NCBI GenBank assembly: GCA_019704295.1
Contig: AP024596.1
Span: 620,001-684,000, forward strand
Length of the DNA: 64,000 nt
From: Sulfolobales archaeon HS-7
GTDB taxonomy: Archaea > Thermoproteota > Thermoprotei_A > Sulfolobales > Sulfolobaceae
Reading direction: 5' to 3'
Below are positions 19,544-28,849 of the stretch, one piece after another. A program made the position numbers and the translations under genes. The notes below the pieces were generated by a model that ran no database searches, was not told where the DNA came from, and saw only the letters and a list, made by a program, of their open reading frames with translations. The number at the start of each line of letters is the position of its first letter. Positions within the stretch are counted from its first letter, which is position 1.

Positions 19544-19807
19544 ATGACGGACATAGTATCATTTGTAAACCAATTAACAACTGAGGTTACTGAAGTCGCC
19601 TGGGCAGTTTTTATCTTAGGATGGGCTATTGGATGGGGATTAAGAGGTTCCCCAATACCGATATTTAGAGTAAAGCGAGCGGGACAGGATATCTTAGAAG
19701 ATGCGATTTTTGCCGCATTCTGGCTCGCTATGGGTTCTTCTATCTTCTACTTAATAATATACATTTTGGGGCAGGTAGGAAATCCTTCACCTCCTCCACC
19801 CCCTTAG
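19544..19807 (+). CDS. cedA1: Small membrane subunit of crenarchaeal DNA import system
   Basis: An 87-residue protein with two hydrophobic helices (VAWAVFILGWAIGWGL, residues 18-33; AAFWLAMGSSIFYLIIYIL, residues 57-75) joined by a short basic loop with IPIFRVKRAG, and a Pro-rich tail. The order small 2-TM protein, 263-residue polytopic protein, tiny 2-TM protein is that of cedA1-cedA-cedA2, the Crenarchaeal Exchange of DNA system, which imports DNA between cells after damage together with the CedB ATPase encoded elsewhere. A TATA-like CTAAATAG at about 19518-19525 fits a leaderless start. GGTGA overlapping its stop region serves cedA. Confidence 0.82.
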   Translation: MTDIVSFVNQLTTEVTEVAWAVFILGWAIGWGLRGSPIPIFRVKRAGQDILEDAIFAAFWLAMGSSIFYLIIYILGQVGNPSPPPPP

Positions 19808-19817
19808 GTGAGCTGTC

Positions 19818-20609
19818 ATGTATTCTTCTACATACTTTATTTTTCTTGCAGAGACGATCGGTATGTTTACTTACGTTCTAGGTACGTTATTCTTGGGTTT
19901 GCCGCTTCCTATTTCCTCCCTGAAAAGATGGGGAACCCGTATGATTAGAGACGGAATATATATCATGGTTCTCGTTAACATATGGGTTCCAATGCAGGAG
20001 CTTGCGATGGTAATTGGAAGTATGTTAGGAGCAAGTTGGTCAAACTTCTTCTCATGGTGTGGAACGACTGTACAGAATCAATTAGAAATACTTTCAATCA
20101 TTGAAGTCATTTACTCCACTATTCAAGCGCTAGGTTTGGGCACTCTATCTGCTCTTCTTTCCCCATTATCCACGGTGAGTACTATACTTACTATTTCGAT
20201 GACAGGCATAGAAACATTAGTAGTGATTGGGAAGATCGTTTATACTTTGATGGGGGTATTCTCAGCGATGGGTATAATGCTGATTGCCCTTCCGTTTAGG
20301 GTGGGTAGGGTTATTGGTTCCTCCTTGCTAGCGTTCTCAATAATATTTTATGCGGGACTCCCCTATTTACCATACTTCGTTCAAAATGTATTTGGTTCAG
20401 TCTCAATAGTTAGTCTAAGTTACTCCACAGCTCAACAGATAAATACCAGTGTAACATCTCTATTAACACAGGTAATACCTAATGTTATTGGAATCTCAAT
20501 AATAGGACCAGCGATCTATCTGACAGTATTGGGAAGCTTATCTTTAGGTCTAGCATCGGCAATTAGTGGGAGTCGTGCAGTGCTGCCTATCTCGATAGAT
20601 GTGTTCTAG
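19818..20609 (+). CDS. cedA: CedA, polytopic DNA-import channel protein
   Basis: A 263-residue integral membrane protein with about six or seven hydrophobic helices and few charged residues; the only basic loops are LPISSLKRWGTRM near 32-44 and PFRVGRVIG near 155. Loop motif PLPISSLKRWG echoes SPIPIFRVKRAG of cedA1, as seen between these partners. CedA is the membrane channel of the Ced DNA import machinery (homologous in concept to VirB6). An AGGTGA Shine-Dalgarno lies 7 nt upstream of the ATG. Eleven nt separate it from cedA1 and 10 nt from cedA2, so the three form one operon. Confidence 0.85.
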   Translation: MYSSTYFIFLAETIGMFTYVLGTLFLGLPLPISSLKRWGTRMIRDGIYIMVLVNIWVPMQELAMVIGSMLGASWSNFFSWCGTTVQNQLEILSIIEVIYSTIQALGLGTLSALLSPLSTVSTILTISMTGIETLVVIGKIVYTLMGVFSAMGIMLIALPFRVGRVIGSSLLAFSIIFYAGLPYLPYFVQNVFGSVSIVSLSYSTAQQINTSVTSLLTQVIPNVIGISIIGPAIYLTVLGSLSLGLASAISGSRAVLPISIDVF

Positions 20610-20619
20610 GTGAATATGT

Positions 20620-20769
20620 GTGAAAGCACTAAAAATCCTTATCATTTTTACTCTAATTAGTAGCATAGAGGAAATCGTCGTAATAAAAAACGTTGAATTA
20701 TTTTTAACGATTATAGGTCTAGGTATTCTTGGCGTTATTCTTTCTCAGAAGTTTTTGTCTCGGCACTAG
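20620..20769 (+). CDS. cedA2: CedA2, tiny second membrane subunit (unlisted small gene)
   Basis: A 49-residue protein with two hydrophobic segments (LKILIIFTLISS, then ELFLTIIGLGILGVIL) and charged ends (QKFLSRH). It starts with GTG six nt behind a strong GGTGA Shine-Dalgarno (20609-20613) that overlaps the cedA stop region, which settles the start. Size, two-helix topology and position directly after cedA match CedA2. Too short for standard ORF cut-offs, so easily missed. Confidence 0.75.
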   Translation: MKALKILIIFTLISSIEEIVVIKNVELFLTIIGLGILGVILSQKFLSRH

Positions 20770-20814
20770 TCCTTTTACTTTCCCTCTTTGTTTCCTTTAT
20801 CATAAATAGTGTAG

Positions 20815-20820
20815 TTTTTT
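20815..20820 (+). terminator. T-run after the ced operon
   Basis: Six T's following a pyrimidine-rich stretch (CTTTTACTTTCCCTCTTTG) 46 nt after cedA2 and before the archease promoter; archaeal terminators are T-runs of this kind. Confidence 0.35.
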
Positions 20821-20850
20821 GTCTTCCTCCCATAAATATAGATATAAGGA

Positions 20851-21291
20851 ATGGGGTTTAATAAATTGAGTCATAAGAAGTATGAGTACTTAGAGCATAC
20901 AGCGGATGTAGGAATAAGAGCTTACGGAAAAACCTTAAATGAAGCTTTCGAAAACTCCGCAATAGCTTTATTTAACCTAATAAGTAATATTGAGAAAATT
21001 AACGTAATAAAGAAATTCTCAATAGATATATTAGGATTCGATCTCGAGAACCTCTTTTATAAATGGATTGAATCTCTTTTAATAATTCATGATAGTTATA
21101 ATGTCATACTCTCTCGCTTTAATGTTAATATTGATATGAATACTCTTAATCTGTCGGGGACAGTAGGCGGTGAAACTTTTAATCGCGATACACACGAAAA
21201 GAGGGTCGTAGTAAAGGCAATTACATATCATGAAATTAAGATTGTTGAAGAAGAGGGATTAGTAATGATAGAATTTGTCGTGGACATATGA
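20851..21291 (+). CDS. Archease, RtcB ligase cofactor
   Basis: A 146-residue archease. The family signature KKYEYLEHTADVGIRAYGKT is at the N-terminus, with ENSAIALFNLI and, in the C-terminal half, GGETFNRDTHEKRVVVKAITYH, whose Asp/His cluster binds the metal. Archease accelerates guanylylation and turnover of the RNA ligase RtcB in tRNA splicing; RtcB itself is not in the window. A TATA-like AAATATAG about 20 nt upstream fits a short or absent leader. Confidence 0.92.
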   Translation: MGFNKLSHKKYEYLEHTADVGIRAYGKTLNEAFENSAIALFNLISNIEKINVIKKFSIDILGFDLENLFYKWIESLLIIHDSYNVILSRFNVNIDMNTLNLSGTVGGETFNRDTHEKRVVVKAITYHEIKIVEEEGLVMIEFVVDI

Positions 21292-21377
21292 GGGAGTTAG
21301 TGATTATCTATAAACTTTATTAGCGACTTTCGACTAAAGTTTTTATCCCTAATATCAATACTTATTTTAAGACGATA

Positions 21378-21848
21378 ATGCGTACCTCAAAACTAAAGTC
21401 GGAATTAGACGAGACTGATAAGAAGCTTTTAATGGAACTCTTAAGAGATGGTAGGGTTACTCTCAGGCGCTTGGGAGAAACTATGAATATGTCTTCTGCT
21501 GCAATACATAATAGGTTATCTAGACTAGTGCAATTGGGAGTTGTTAAGGGATACGTGCCCCTGTTAGATTACTCTAAGTTAGGATATAACGTAACAAGTG
21601 TCATTTCGGCTAAGATAGATGGAAAACATTTAATAGAATTTGAGAAAGAAATAGCTAGCAATCCTAACGTGGTTGCTGTTTACGACATAACGGGAGAGAA
21701 CGATGTATTGTTTATTGCAAAATTTAGAAATATTGAAGAATTGGATGGATTTATAAAGCAAGTTCTTCGAAACCCCAGTGTGGAAAGGACGTCGACCAGT
21801 ATCGTGTTAAATGTTGTTAAAGAGGATCCTCGTCTCAGAATACCATAA
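21378..21848 (+). CDS. Lrp/AsnC family transcriptional regulator
   Basis: A 156-residue feast/famine regulator. N-terminal HTH ([20 protein letters not shown] ... [20 protein letters not shown]) and C-terminal RAM ligand/oligomerisation domain ([20 protein letters not shown] ... [13 protein letters not shown]). The normal length of a two-domain Lrp. These proteins form octamers and respond to amino acids; the ligand is unknown. It converges with the ABC exporter genes, without clear operon partners. Confidence 0.88.
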   Translation: MRTSKLKSELDETDKKLLMELLRDGRVTLRRLGETMNMSSAAIHNRLSRLVQLGVVKGYVPLLDYSKLGYNVTSVISAKIDGKHLIEFEKEIASNPNVVAVYDITGENDVLFIAKFRNIEELDGFIKQVLRNPSVERTSTSIVLNVVKEDPRLRIP

Positions 21849-21969
21849 CATGATTCATGAACATGGGTTGCTAAGAGAGAATAATACCACGTCATATAGA
21901 ACCGTGCCCTATTGCTTAGGAGGTCGTAAATCTGAGAACACCTCCAAACATGAGGAAGCTTTTATTGTG

Positions 21970-22689
21970 CTATTTTTCCTCCCACTGTGTAAGGTATCGA
22001 GCACATATCGTGAAGAGAGCTGTTTCCAATAACAGAACAGCCACTGATGACATAGTTGAGGGACCGTCAAGACCACTTTGCACAATTACAGATGCCGGAG
22101 TAACTGGGGTTGCCATCAGAATATACAGTATAATCTTAGGGAGTATTTGATAAGGGTAATAAAGTGGTGGTATTATAGTAAATACGATTGATAGGAATGA
22201 GGAAAGTCCCCAGCTGTGCCTGACGTGCTTGAGTCTGCTCGATGTTATTATTCCAAGAGACGACGTGGAAAACATAACCAATATAAGGACTCCAAATATT
22301 GGTGGTATTTCAATTAGTGGGAAAACCTTGAGTATTATTCCCAAAATAATGTAAAGGACTATCCCTGGAAAAGAGAATACCAGATCACCTAGCATTAGCC
22401 CTATCATATAATCAACTGGTCCAACTTCAGTTGCCACTAGCAGATCTATCATTCTGAGTTCCAGCTTGAAGAAGGCATTATCGCTTACGAGCGATAGAGC
22501 GTTAGATGCGACTACTGCTATCATCCCTCCTATTATTCCGTAGGATAAAAGTTCTCCACGAGATATTATAAACACTAGAAGTAATAGCGAAAGCGGTAGA
22601 CTTAGATAGGATAAAACGTATACGGGACCACGCTTTAGGCCAGACCACCCATAAAACCAGGCAAAAGTGAGAATAAATTTAAGATTCAA
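21970..22689 (-). CDS. ABC-2 type exporter membrane protein
   Basis: A 239-residue permease with about six transmembrane helices (for example [17 protein letters not shown] near 30 and [20 protein letters not shown] near 108-127), matching the ABC-2 exporter subunit. Its start overlaps the end of the ATPase gene by 11 nt, so translation is coupled and the pair forms a two-gene exporter. The substrate is unknown; such systems export drugs, lipids or peptides. Confidence 0.8.
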   Translation of the reverse strand: MNLKFILTFAWFYGWSGLKRGPVYVLSYLSLPLSLLLLVFIISRGELLSYGIIGGMIAVVASNALSLVSDNAFFKLELRMIDLLVATEVGPVDYMIGLMLGDLVFSFPGIVLYIILGIILKVFPLIEIPPIFGVLILVMFSTSSLGIITSSRLKHVRHSWGLSSFLSIVFTIIPPLYYPYQILPKIILYILMATPVTPASVIVQSGLDGPSTMSSVAVLLLETALFTICARYLTQWEEK

Positions 22690-23506
22690 TTTCTACACCC
22701 ATCGTTATGAAAACGTCTTCCAACGTTATAGGCTTTAGAGTGACGTTTTTATCCAGTAACTCAGAGGCCTTTGTTTTGTCTACATAAGATAATCTTGTCT
22801 TACCTATAATTATATCACCCATACCCTCCACTCTAACTTTTCCTTTCAGAGGTTCCAATAGCTCGTTAACCGTACCCAGCCCTCGTAATTTTCCACGATC
22901 CAAAATAGCTATCTGACCGCAAAGTTCCTGAGCCTCCTCCATGTAGTGTGTAGTAAGGAGGATTTTAGACCTTATTTCCCTTACGGCAGACCATACCTCC
23001 ATTCTTGAAATTGGATCTAGGCCAGTAGTAGGTTCATCTAAGAACACCACATCAGTGTTCGATGATATGGCCATAGCAACGAAGATCTTTCTCTTCATTC
23101 CTCCTGATAATTCGTCAGTAGGTTTATCGATAACCTCACCTAGTCCAACCGCCTCAAGGGCTACTTTCGCTTCCCGAACAGCGTCACGAAACGACATACC
23201 CTTGGCAGTTAGATACATTGTTACATGTTCTAGAGGACTAGCTATGCCCATAGGCTTCGCCTCTTGAGGAATGCTAGTAATTTTCTTCCTTAGTGTTTTC
23301 CTATCCCTTTCTATATCATATCCGTTAATTACCGCCTTTCCACTAGTGGGTTTTAATTGAGTTGAAAGTATTCTAGTTAATGTAGTCTTACCTGCACCGT
23401 TCCTACCGATTAAACAGGATATTTTACTATCTAATTTCATTGTTAATGAGTTTAGGGCAATAGTACCGTCGTCATATCTTTTAGTAAGCTCAAAAGTCTC
23501 AATCAT
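22679..23506 (-). CDS. ABC exporter ATPase
   Basis: A 275-residue ATP-binding subunit of a DrrA-like exporter. Walker [14 protein letters not shown] (residues about 33-45), signature [13 protein letters not shown], Walker [14 protein letters not shown] and the H-loop [10 protein letters not shown] are all intact, with the C-terminal extension (to residue 275) typical for drug/lipid exporters. It drives the permease encoded right behind it. Confidence 0.9.
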   Translation of the reverse strand: MIETFELTKRYDDGTIALNSLTMKLDSKISCLIGRNGAGKTTLTRILSTQLKPTSGKAVINGYDIERDRKTLRKKITSIPQEAKPMGIASPLEHVTMYLTAKGMSFRDAVREAKVALEAVGLGEVIDKPTDELSGGMKRKIFVAMAISSNTDVVFLDEPTTGLDPISRMEVWSAVREIRSKILLTTHYMEEAQELCGQIAILDRGKLRGLGTVNELLEPLKGKVRVEGMGDIIIGKTRLSYVDKTKASELLDKNVTLKPITLEDVFITMGVEIES

Positions 23507-23686
23507 AGTTTTTACTTAAGTTAGCAAAGCTTATGAAATTGAAGCATATAGGGGTTAAGCACCCCAAAACCTCATATTTAACCTCGAAGCGGTGAAAACA
23601 TGTTTATACAAGCATTATTTTAACATGATTACCTTCCCAAATGCTTAAAAGCTTACATATTGTTAATACATGTTAGTGGTACTTTA

Positions 23687-23980
23687 ATGCCAACGGAACA
23701 AACTAAAAGTGAAAAGCTTGACTACAGAATAATAGAAATTATAAATGCATCGCCTGCTACAGAAATAAAGGTAATTATAGTACTAAACAGAATTCCAAGT
23801 CCAGATATTGTTAACGATATATCGGCCATGTCAGGTGTGTCTGTAGTAAAGGTAATACCAGATATAAACGTAATAAAGGCAAAGGGAAAGGCTAGGCTCT
23901 TTTATGAGGTGGCTTCCAAGAACTACGTTAGCCACATAATACTCGAAGAAATTTTATCTAAAGAAAGGGAAAACATCTAG
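23687..23980 (+). CDS. Small alpha/beta protein coupled to XPD, function unknown
   Basis: A 97-residue protein. EIKVIIVLNRIPSPDIVNDI, VSVVKVIPDINVIKAKGKA and VSHIILEE form a strand-helix-strand pattern like the ferredoxin-like fold of I9-type propeptides or inhibitors; this is a fold impression, not a family match. A TTG at 23660 could add nine residues, but the ATG at 23687 starts at MPTEQTKSEK and a TATA-like CTTAAAAG lies 34-44 nt upstream. Its stop TAG shares one base with the GTG start of xpd, so the two are translated together. Confidence 0.6.
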   Translation: MPTEQTKSEKLDYRIIEIINASPATEIKVIIVLNRIPSPDIVNDISAMSGVSVVKVIPDINVIKAKGKARLFYEVASKNYVSHIILEEILSKERENI

Positions 23981-25626
23981 TGCAGTTAAGGACATGGCAA
24001 TCTAAAGCGTTTGACAAGGTGATAAATGAGATAAAAGAAAACAAGATCGTAGCGTTACAGTCTCCTACAGGTTCTGGAAAAACATTATTTGCCTTATTCG
24101 TAGGATTTAAGGAATTTAAAAAAATTCTATTCGTCGTAAGAACACATAATCAGTTTTATCCGGTATATAAGGAGATCTTGAATAACTTTCCTGACAAATC
24201 CTTCTCGTTCCTAACTGGTAAACCAGTTTCTTGTGTCTATGCAGATAAAACTGTTGAACCAGAGGATATTAATTGTAAATTTTGTAACATATTCACTGCA
24301 ATTCAAGTAAAGGTAGACAGACCCCCTTTTCAATTTCTCGATTCCCTTAAAGAGCTTGGAGCAGAAGAAGGATTCTGCCCTTACCATTCCCTCCATCTAT
24401 CAGCGGAAAAAAGTGACGTATTAACTATAACTTACCCCTACCTGTTTTTACCTCCTCTTAGGGAGACCTTGGATATAGATCTTGAGGAATACTTTATAGT
24501 GATCGATGAAGCCCACAATCTTGATAGCCTTTCGGATTACGATGAAAGAACCTTATCAGAACAGACTCTAGTAAGTGCTATGTCTCAGTCCTCCTCGACA
24601 TCAGTAAACAAAATTCTTGAGAAGTTGCGATTATTTGTAAAGAAAAACGTCAATCCAAATGATAAATACGTTGAGGTAAAGAATCTTCTAAGGCTTGATG
24701 AAGACGAGGAGGAACTTGTTGAAGACGAGTATATAAAGCTCAGGGATAAAATGATCCTTGACAGAAAAATAAGGAAAAATTACATAGGAAGCGTAATCAA
24801 ATTCGTAAAATCACTTAAAGAAGAAAACGTAAAGCTTTTCTCAATATCTGGGAAACTTGTTATAAAAAAGTTAGATATATCTAAATATCTGGAAATATTA
24901 GAAAAAAGTAATCTGGCAATACTAATGATGTCTGGCACATTGCCTCCTCCAGAATACATAAGTAAAGTATGGGGTATAAAGAGAGAAATATCGTACATAG
25001 ATGTGGAGAGCGAATTTGGGCTTAAAGGGTGGGGGAGGAAGAACTTCCTCCTAGCCAAGGATGTAACGACCTCCTACTCGTTTAGAAGTGAGATCATGTG
25101 GAGGAAGTACGCTTCATACCTCATGAGGATCTATTACAGTTCTATCAATAATGTACTGGCGGTAACTCCCAGTTACGAAACACTTCAAAAAATTTCCACA
25201 TTGTTAGAGAATAACATATCAGTAATTGTTGAAAACAAGGATACGACAATAGAAGACATTGAGAAAGCCATAAAGAGGGGAAAGACGCTAATTATGGGGG
25301 TAGCACGAGGGAAATTTTCGGAGGGAATAGAGTTTACCGAAAACAGGAGAAGCCTAATAACGGATATAGCAATAGTAGGCATTCCCTATCCATCAACAGA
25401 TGACTTCGCTAAGGCGAAAATAGAAACTATTAGTAAAAGAGTTAATGGTGACGTCAGAGAACTCCTGTTTTCGATTCCAGCACTTGTTGCAGTGAGGCAA
25501 ATTATAGGAAGGGCAATAAGAAACGAATTCGATTCGCCTAATATATGGTTATTGGATAAAAGATTTGATAGTGAGTGGTGGAAGAACAAATTAGGGGCAT
25601 TTAATGCAAAGAAAATAAGATTATGA
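23980..25626 (+). CDS. xpd: XPD/Rad3 family Fe-S DNA helicase
   Basis: A 548-residue 5'-3' SF2 helicase, close to the 551 residues of the characterised Sulfolobus enzyme. Walker A SPTGSGKT (28-35), DEAH box (VIDEAHN near 175) and the four Cys of the 4Fe-4S domain at 85, 99, 102 and 133 with the spacing of the known crenarchaeal XPD. Helicase domain 2 ends with VRQIIGRAIRNEFD (Q/R finger motif VI). It acts in DNA unwinding, presumably repair. It starts with GTG overlapping the upstream stop by one base. Confidence 0.95.
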   Translation: MQLRTWQSKAFDKVINEIKENKIVALQSPTGSGKTLFALFVGFKEFKKILFVVRTHNQFYPVYKEILNNFPDKSFSFLTGKPVSCVYADKTVEPEDINCKFCNIFTAIQVKVDRPPFQFLDSLKELGAEEGFCPYHSLHLSAEKSDVLTITYPYLFLPPLRETLDIDLEEYFIVIDEAHNLDSLSDYDERTLSEQTLVSAMSQSSSTSVNKILEKLRLFVKKNVNPNDKYVEVKNLLRLDEDEEELVEDEYIKLRDKMILDRKIRKNYIGSVIKFVKSLKEENVKLFSISGKLVIKKLDISKYLEILEKSNLAILMMSGTLPPPEYISKVWGIKREISYIDVESEFGLKGWGRKNFLLAKDVTTSYSFRSEIMWRKYASYLMRIYYSSINNVLAVTPSYETLQKISTLLENNISVIVENKDTTIEDIEKAIKRGKTLIMGVARGKFSEGIEFTENRRSLITDIAIVGIPYPSTDDFAKAKIETISKRVNGDVRELLFSIPALVAVRQIIGRAIRNEFDSPNIWLLDKRFDSEWWKNKLGAFNAKKIRL

Positions 25627-25698
25627 GTATAGGAGTTAAGGGGGATATACTACAGTTTTAGAGATGGATTAATATAGTCGAACTAGAGTAATATTATA

Positions 25699-26967
25699 AT
25701 GGAGTTAACGCTTAGGCATTGTGATTTTATAGTAAGTGCCGACAAGATCTACGAAAACACGAACTTAGTAATACAGGGGAATACGATCAAAACTATTGGG
25801 GATTATATAGAGGGCGATGAACTAGAATGTAAGGGAAAGATAGTAATACCTGGCTTAGTTAATACTCATACTCATCTAGGAATGACTTTTCTTAGGGGTT
25901 ACTATGATGATGCTGATTTCCCATTATGGATACATAAGATGTGGGAGAGCGAGAGAAAGGCCACCCGCGAAATTTTATCTCTTTCAACGGAGATCGCTAT
26001 TCTAGAGGCGATATCCTCTGGCACAACAGCGATTTTTGACATGTATTTTAATCCAGAAGATGTGAAGGAATTCTCTAATAAGTACGGAATAAGGACTTAC
26101 GGTGGTTACGTATTCCTTGATAGTAGGAATGATCCCTTTGAAATTGATAAGTTAAATAGGATGTTAAAGCCAACGGAATTGTTTACTCCGATCATAAACA
26201 TCCATAGTATATATTCCACGAGTGAAACTACGCTAAAATTGGCATCTCAATTGGCAAGAGAGGCAAACAGGAAAGTACAGATCCACATGTCTGAAACGAG
26301 GGAGGAAGTCTTCAATACTAAGAAGAAGTACGGTATGACTCCTATACAATACTTAAACAAATTAGTAGATATTAACGAGAAATGGGAACTCGTGCATCTC
26401 GGGTGGGTTACTAATTGGGAAATCGAGATTTTAAAGCGTGTAAACGCTACAGCTGTTCATTGCCCAACATCTAATATGAAGTTAGCAACTGCAGGCACTT
26501 TCCCTATGAGAACTTTCCTAGAGGAAGGGATAAACGTTACACTAGGGACAGACGGACCTGCCAGTAATAACTCGTTAGACATGTTCAGAGAAATGAAGAC
26601 AGCGGTGCTTCTACAGAGGAATACTTACTGGAATTATGATATAGGAGCCAAAGAAGTTATCTCCGCCTCCACGCGAAATGGTTATAGATATGCTGGACTT
26701 AATGCGGGATACGTAAAGGAGGGATGGTTAGCTGATCTAGTCGTGTTAGACAGCAAAGGGTTAAGACCCCTAAGTAAGGAACGCGTTCTCTCGTCAATTG
26801 TATACAACGCTGTTGGCGAAAACGTTGACACTGTTATAGTAAATGGACAAATAGTTTACAAAAAGGGTATGTTTAATGAGAAGCTAAACGCCCTATATGC
26901 AGAACTCGAAGGTATATTATTCAAAGGAGAAAACGTTACTTCCAACGAACTTCAAATCCCATTATAA
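25699..26967 (+). CDS. Amidohydrolase, SAH/MTA/deoxyadenosine deaminase type
   Basis: A 422-residue member of the TRZ/ATZ-like amidohydrolases. Metal ligands are present in NTHTHLGM, QIHMSE, VHLGW (His) and GTDGPASNN (Asp). The family includes deaminases of S-adenosylhomocysteine, methylthioadenosine and 5'-deoxyadenosine as well as chlorohydrolases and guanine deaminases; the motif HMSETREEVFNTKKKYGMTP is usual for the SAH/MTA group, so purine-nucleoside deamination in methyl-group recycling is the best guess. ATTAATATAG, 21-30 nt upstream of the ATG, is a fitting TATA box. It stands alone, converging with the aro operon. Confidence 0.8.
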   Translation: MELTLRHCDFIVSADKIYENTNLVIQGNTIKTIGDYIEGDELECKGKIVIPGLVNTHTHLGMTFLRGYYDDADFPLWIHKMWESERKATREILSLSTEIAILEAISSGTTAIFDMYFNPEDVKEFSNKYGIRTYGGYVFLDSRNDPFEIDKLNRMLKPTELFTPIINIHSIYSTSETTLKLASQLAREANRKVQIHMSETREEVFNTKKKYGMTPIQYLNKLVDINEKWELVHLGWVTNWEIEILKRVNATAVHCPTSNMKLATAGTFPMRTFLEEGINVTLGTDGPASNNSLDMFREMKTAVLLQRNTYWNYDIGAKEVISASTRNGYRYAGLNAGYVKEGWLADLVVLDSKGLRPLSKERVLSSIVYNAVGENVDTVIVNGQIVYKKGMFNEKLNALYAELEGILFKGENVTSNELQIPL

Positions 26968-27032
26968 ATATTAAATTACTACACTCGTTATTTGGTCTAT
27001 AAAGTTCTCTGCTTCCAATATAACTCTTCCTT

Positions 27033-27617
27033 TCAGGAAGAGATCCGTTCCGACTCGATACCGTTAATTTTACTCATAATTGATTTGAACTGCGATATAC
27101 TAATTTGACCTGGAGCTGTGCTTTCTCCGCAATTAACGTAAAATAATTTAGAACCTAAAAGAGCAAACGCTAATCTTGTTCGAAACGAATCTTCCAGTGG
27201 CATAACACTAGAATTTGAGTATGTCTCTAGAAATTTAAGGAGTGTATTTAGGCAGTTTTTACCCTTAGTTACAGCTAACTTTAAAGAAAAGGCCTCTCTA
27301 AACTTCTCCATTAAAGATATAGGTTCGTTTGGATCTTCTGGAGGCGAATTGATGTAATGAACGGAAACTATTTCATTCCTAAAAGGCATAGGGTATTTGA
27401 TTAAAAATCTAGCCTCTATATCATACATTAACCCTAACTCCCTAGCTCTTGAGAGGATTCGTCTCTTTAATTCGGGTTTAACGTAGTTTATTCCTCCCTC
27501 TGATATATCCCTTATCGTAATAATTGTTCTTTTTCTCCTTACTTTCTCTAATATATCGGGATTAATAGTTGGTAGATAGTCTAGGCGTAACTCAACGAAA
27601 TCTCCCCCGCAGTTCAT
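27033..27617 (-). CDS. aroD: 3-Dehydroquinate dehydratase, type I (start anomalous)
   Basis: Third step of the shikimate pathway: dehydrates 3-dehydroquinate. DFVELRLDYL, TIRDISEGG, a SVHYINS segment with the catalytic His and KLAVTKGKN with the Schiff-base Lys are visible. The ATG at 27617 gives 194 residues but cuts off the first barrel strand. In the same frame, without a stop, the preceding codons read VVVSVPVRKSEDINRA, exactly the missing strand, yet no ATG, GTG or TTG precedes it before the stop at 27680. GGAGGTGA near 27672-27681, inside the aroA end, would be a fine Shine-Dalgarno. Either a rare start codon or a frameshift is involved. Last gene of the aro operon. Confidence 0.85.
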   Translation of the reverse strand: MNCGGDFVELRLDYLPTINPDILEKVRRKRTIITIRDISEGGINYVKPELKRRILSRARELGLMYDIEARFLIKYPMPFRNEIVSVHYINSPPEDPNEPISLMEKFREAFSLKLAVTKGKNCLNTLLKFLETYSNSSVMPLEDSFRTRLAFALLGSKLFYVNCGESTAPGQISISQFKSIMSKINGIESERISS

Positions 27618-27661
27618 TGCCCTATTTATGTCTTCGGATTTCCTAACTGGTACTGAGACGA

Positions 27662-28849
27662 CTACTTTAAAGAGACATCACCTCCTAGTGCTCTTAAAGT
27701 GTCCCAAAAGCTGGGATTGCTCTTATTAACGCATTCGGCTTCCCTTATAATTCCTCCTACCATCACTGACGGGACGGATAACATCATACCAACCCTATGA
27801 TCCCCATTACAGTTAACCTCACTCCTTGTCAGTTCTTTAGAACCGTTTATCCTTATTTTCTCGTCGTGGACTTCAATCTTAACACCAAACTTCGCTAGTT
27901 CCAGAATACCGTTAACTCTGTCGCTCTCTTTAATCCTAAGTCTACTCGTGCCCTCAATCCCTATGGTGGAATTAAGACCACTAGCTACTGCGGCTATTGA
28001 CATTGCAGTATCAATAGCGTCTTCTACGTTAAATTCAGAATCCACTTCTTTTTCTATTCCATCTACTATCCATGAGGAATTGGTATAAGAGCTCCTAATA
28101 CCCATGGCTTTAAAGACGTCAACAATTGAGTGATCACCGAAAAAAGGTGGAGGCTCGTAGAGACCGGTTATTTCTAATCTTCCTCCAGTCAGTGCAGAAC
28201 CTGCTGCATAAAACGAAGAGAGAAGGTAATCTCCAGGGACACTTCCCCTATACGGTTTTAGTTCCGAATCCTCCACTTCTATCTGATTCTCAAAAACCTT
28301 AATACGTGCTCCGATACTCCTAAGCAGGTGGGCTGTTAAATTCACATACGATTTAGAAACCATTTTCCCTTTAATAGATATCTTCCCTCCTCCCATGAGG
28401 AGCAAGGAATATATAAGTCCTGAGATATGTTGACTGCTTTCACTTCCATCTACTTCAATTTCAGTATCTCTCAGCTTCCCGTAGAGCTTAATTGGCAGGT
28501 GATTTGAGGAGAACTCAATTCCGTAATTACGTAGTTCCAGAAGCGCAGAGAGGGGCCTGCTTTTAAGTTGGGATTCTCCATCTATTATCCCTTGACAACC
28601 GAATGCGCCCATTATAGGTATAATCATTCTTAAAGTAGTAGCCGAACCCCTTAACTTAAGAATTCCTTTGCAACCTCCTTTTATGTAGTTCACAGCATCA
28701 AGTGCGTCCAATACGTCATTAGATAGAGCCAAATTCTCCAATTTGATATCCGTTAATACCGAAGCTAAAATTAGCCTGATTGCTATAGATTTTGATTGAG
28801 GTGCTTTGATTGACCCCTGAATTATCGAGGGATTTATCTCAGCTATCAT
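27662..28849 (-). CDS. aroA: 3-Phosphoshikimate 1-carboxyvinyltransferase (EPSP synthase)
   Basis: A 395-residue enzyme joining shikimate-3-phosphate and PEP. N-terminal KAPQSKSIAIR (substrate Lys/Ser), KLRGSATTLRMIIP (the family's NSGTxxR loop in a variant form), PGDYLLSSFY and the C-terminal RIKESDRV. A start at 28903 would add 18 residues lying in the aroK frame overlap; MIAEINPSI at 28849 begins at the normal family N-terminus and overlaps aroK by 11 nt. Note that the usual NSGT Asn/Ser are replaced (RGSATT). Confidence 0.93.
   Translation of the reverse strand: MIAEINPSIIQGSIKAPQSKSIAIRLILASVLTDIKLENLALSNDVLDALDAVNYIKGGCKGILKLRGSATTLRMIIPIMGAFGCQGIIDGESQLKSRPLSALLELRNYGIEFSSNHLPIKLYGKLRDTEIEVDGSESSQHISGLIYSLLLMGGGKISIKGKMVSKSYVNLTAHLLRSIGARIKVFENQIEVEDSELKPYRGSVPGDYLLSSFYAAGSALTGGRLEITGLYEPPPFFGDHSIVDVFKAMGIRSSYTNSSWIVDGIEKEVDSEFNVEDAIDTAMSIAAVASGLNSTIGIEGTSRLRIKESDRVNGILELAKFGVKIEVHDEKIRINGSKELTRSEVNCNGDHRVGMMLSVPSVMVGGIIREAECVNKSNPSFWDTLRALGGDVSLK

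Noticed and set aside
23560..23600. GGGGT-TAAGC-ACCCC hairpin as a riboswitch or terminator
   Set aside because: Only five base pairs, no T-run and no neighbouring conserved structure; too weak to call.
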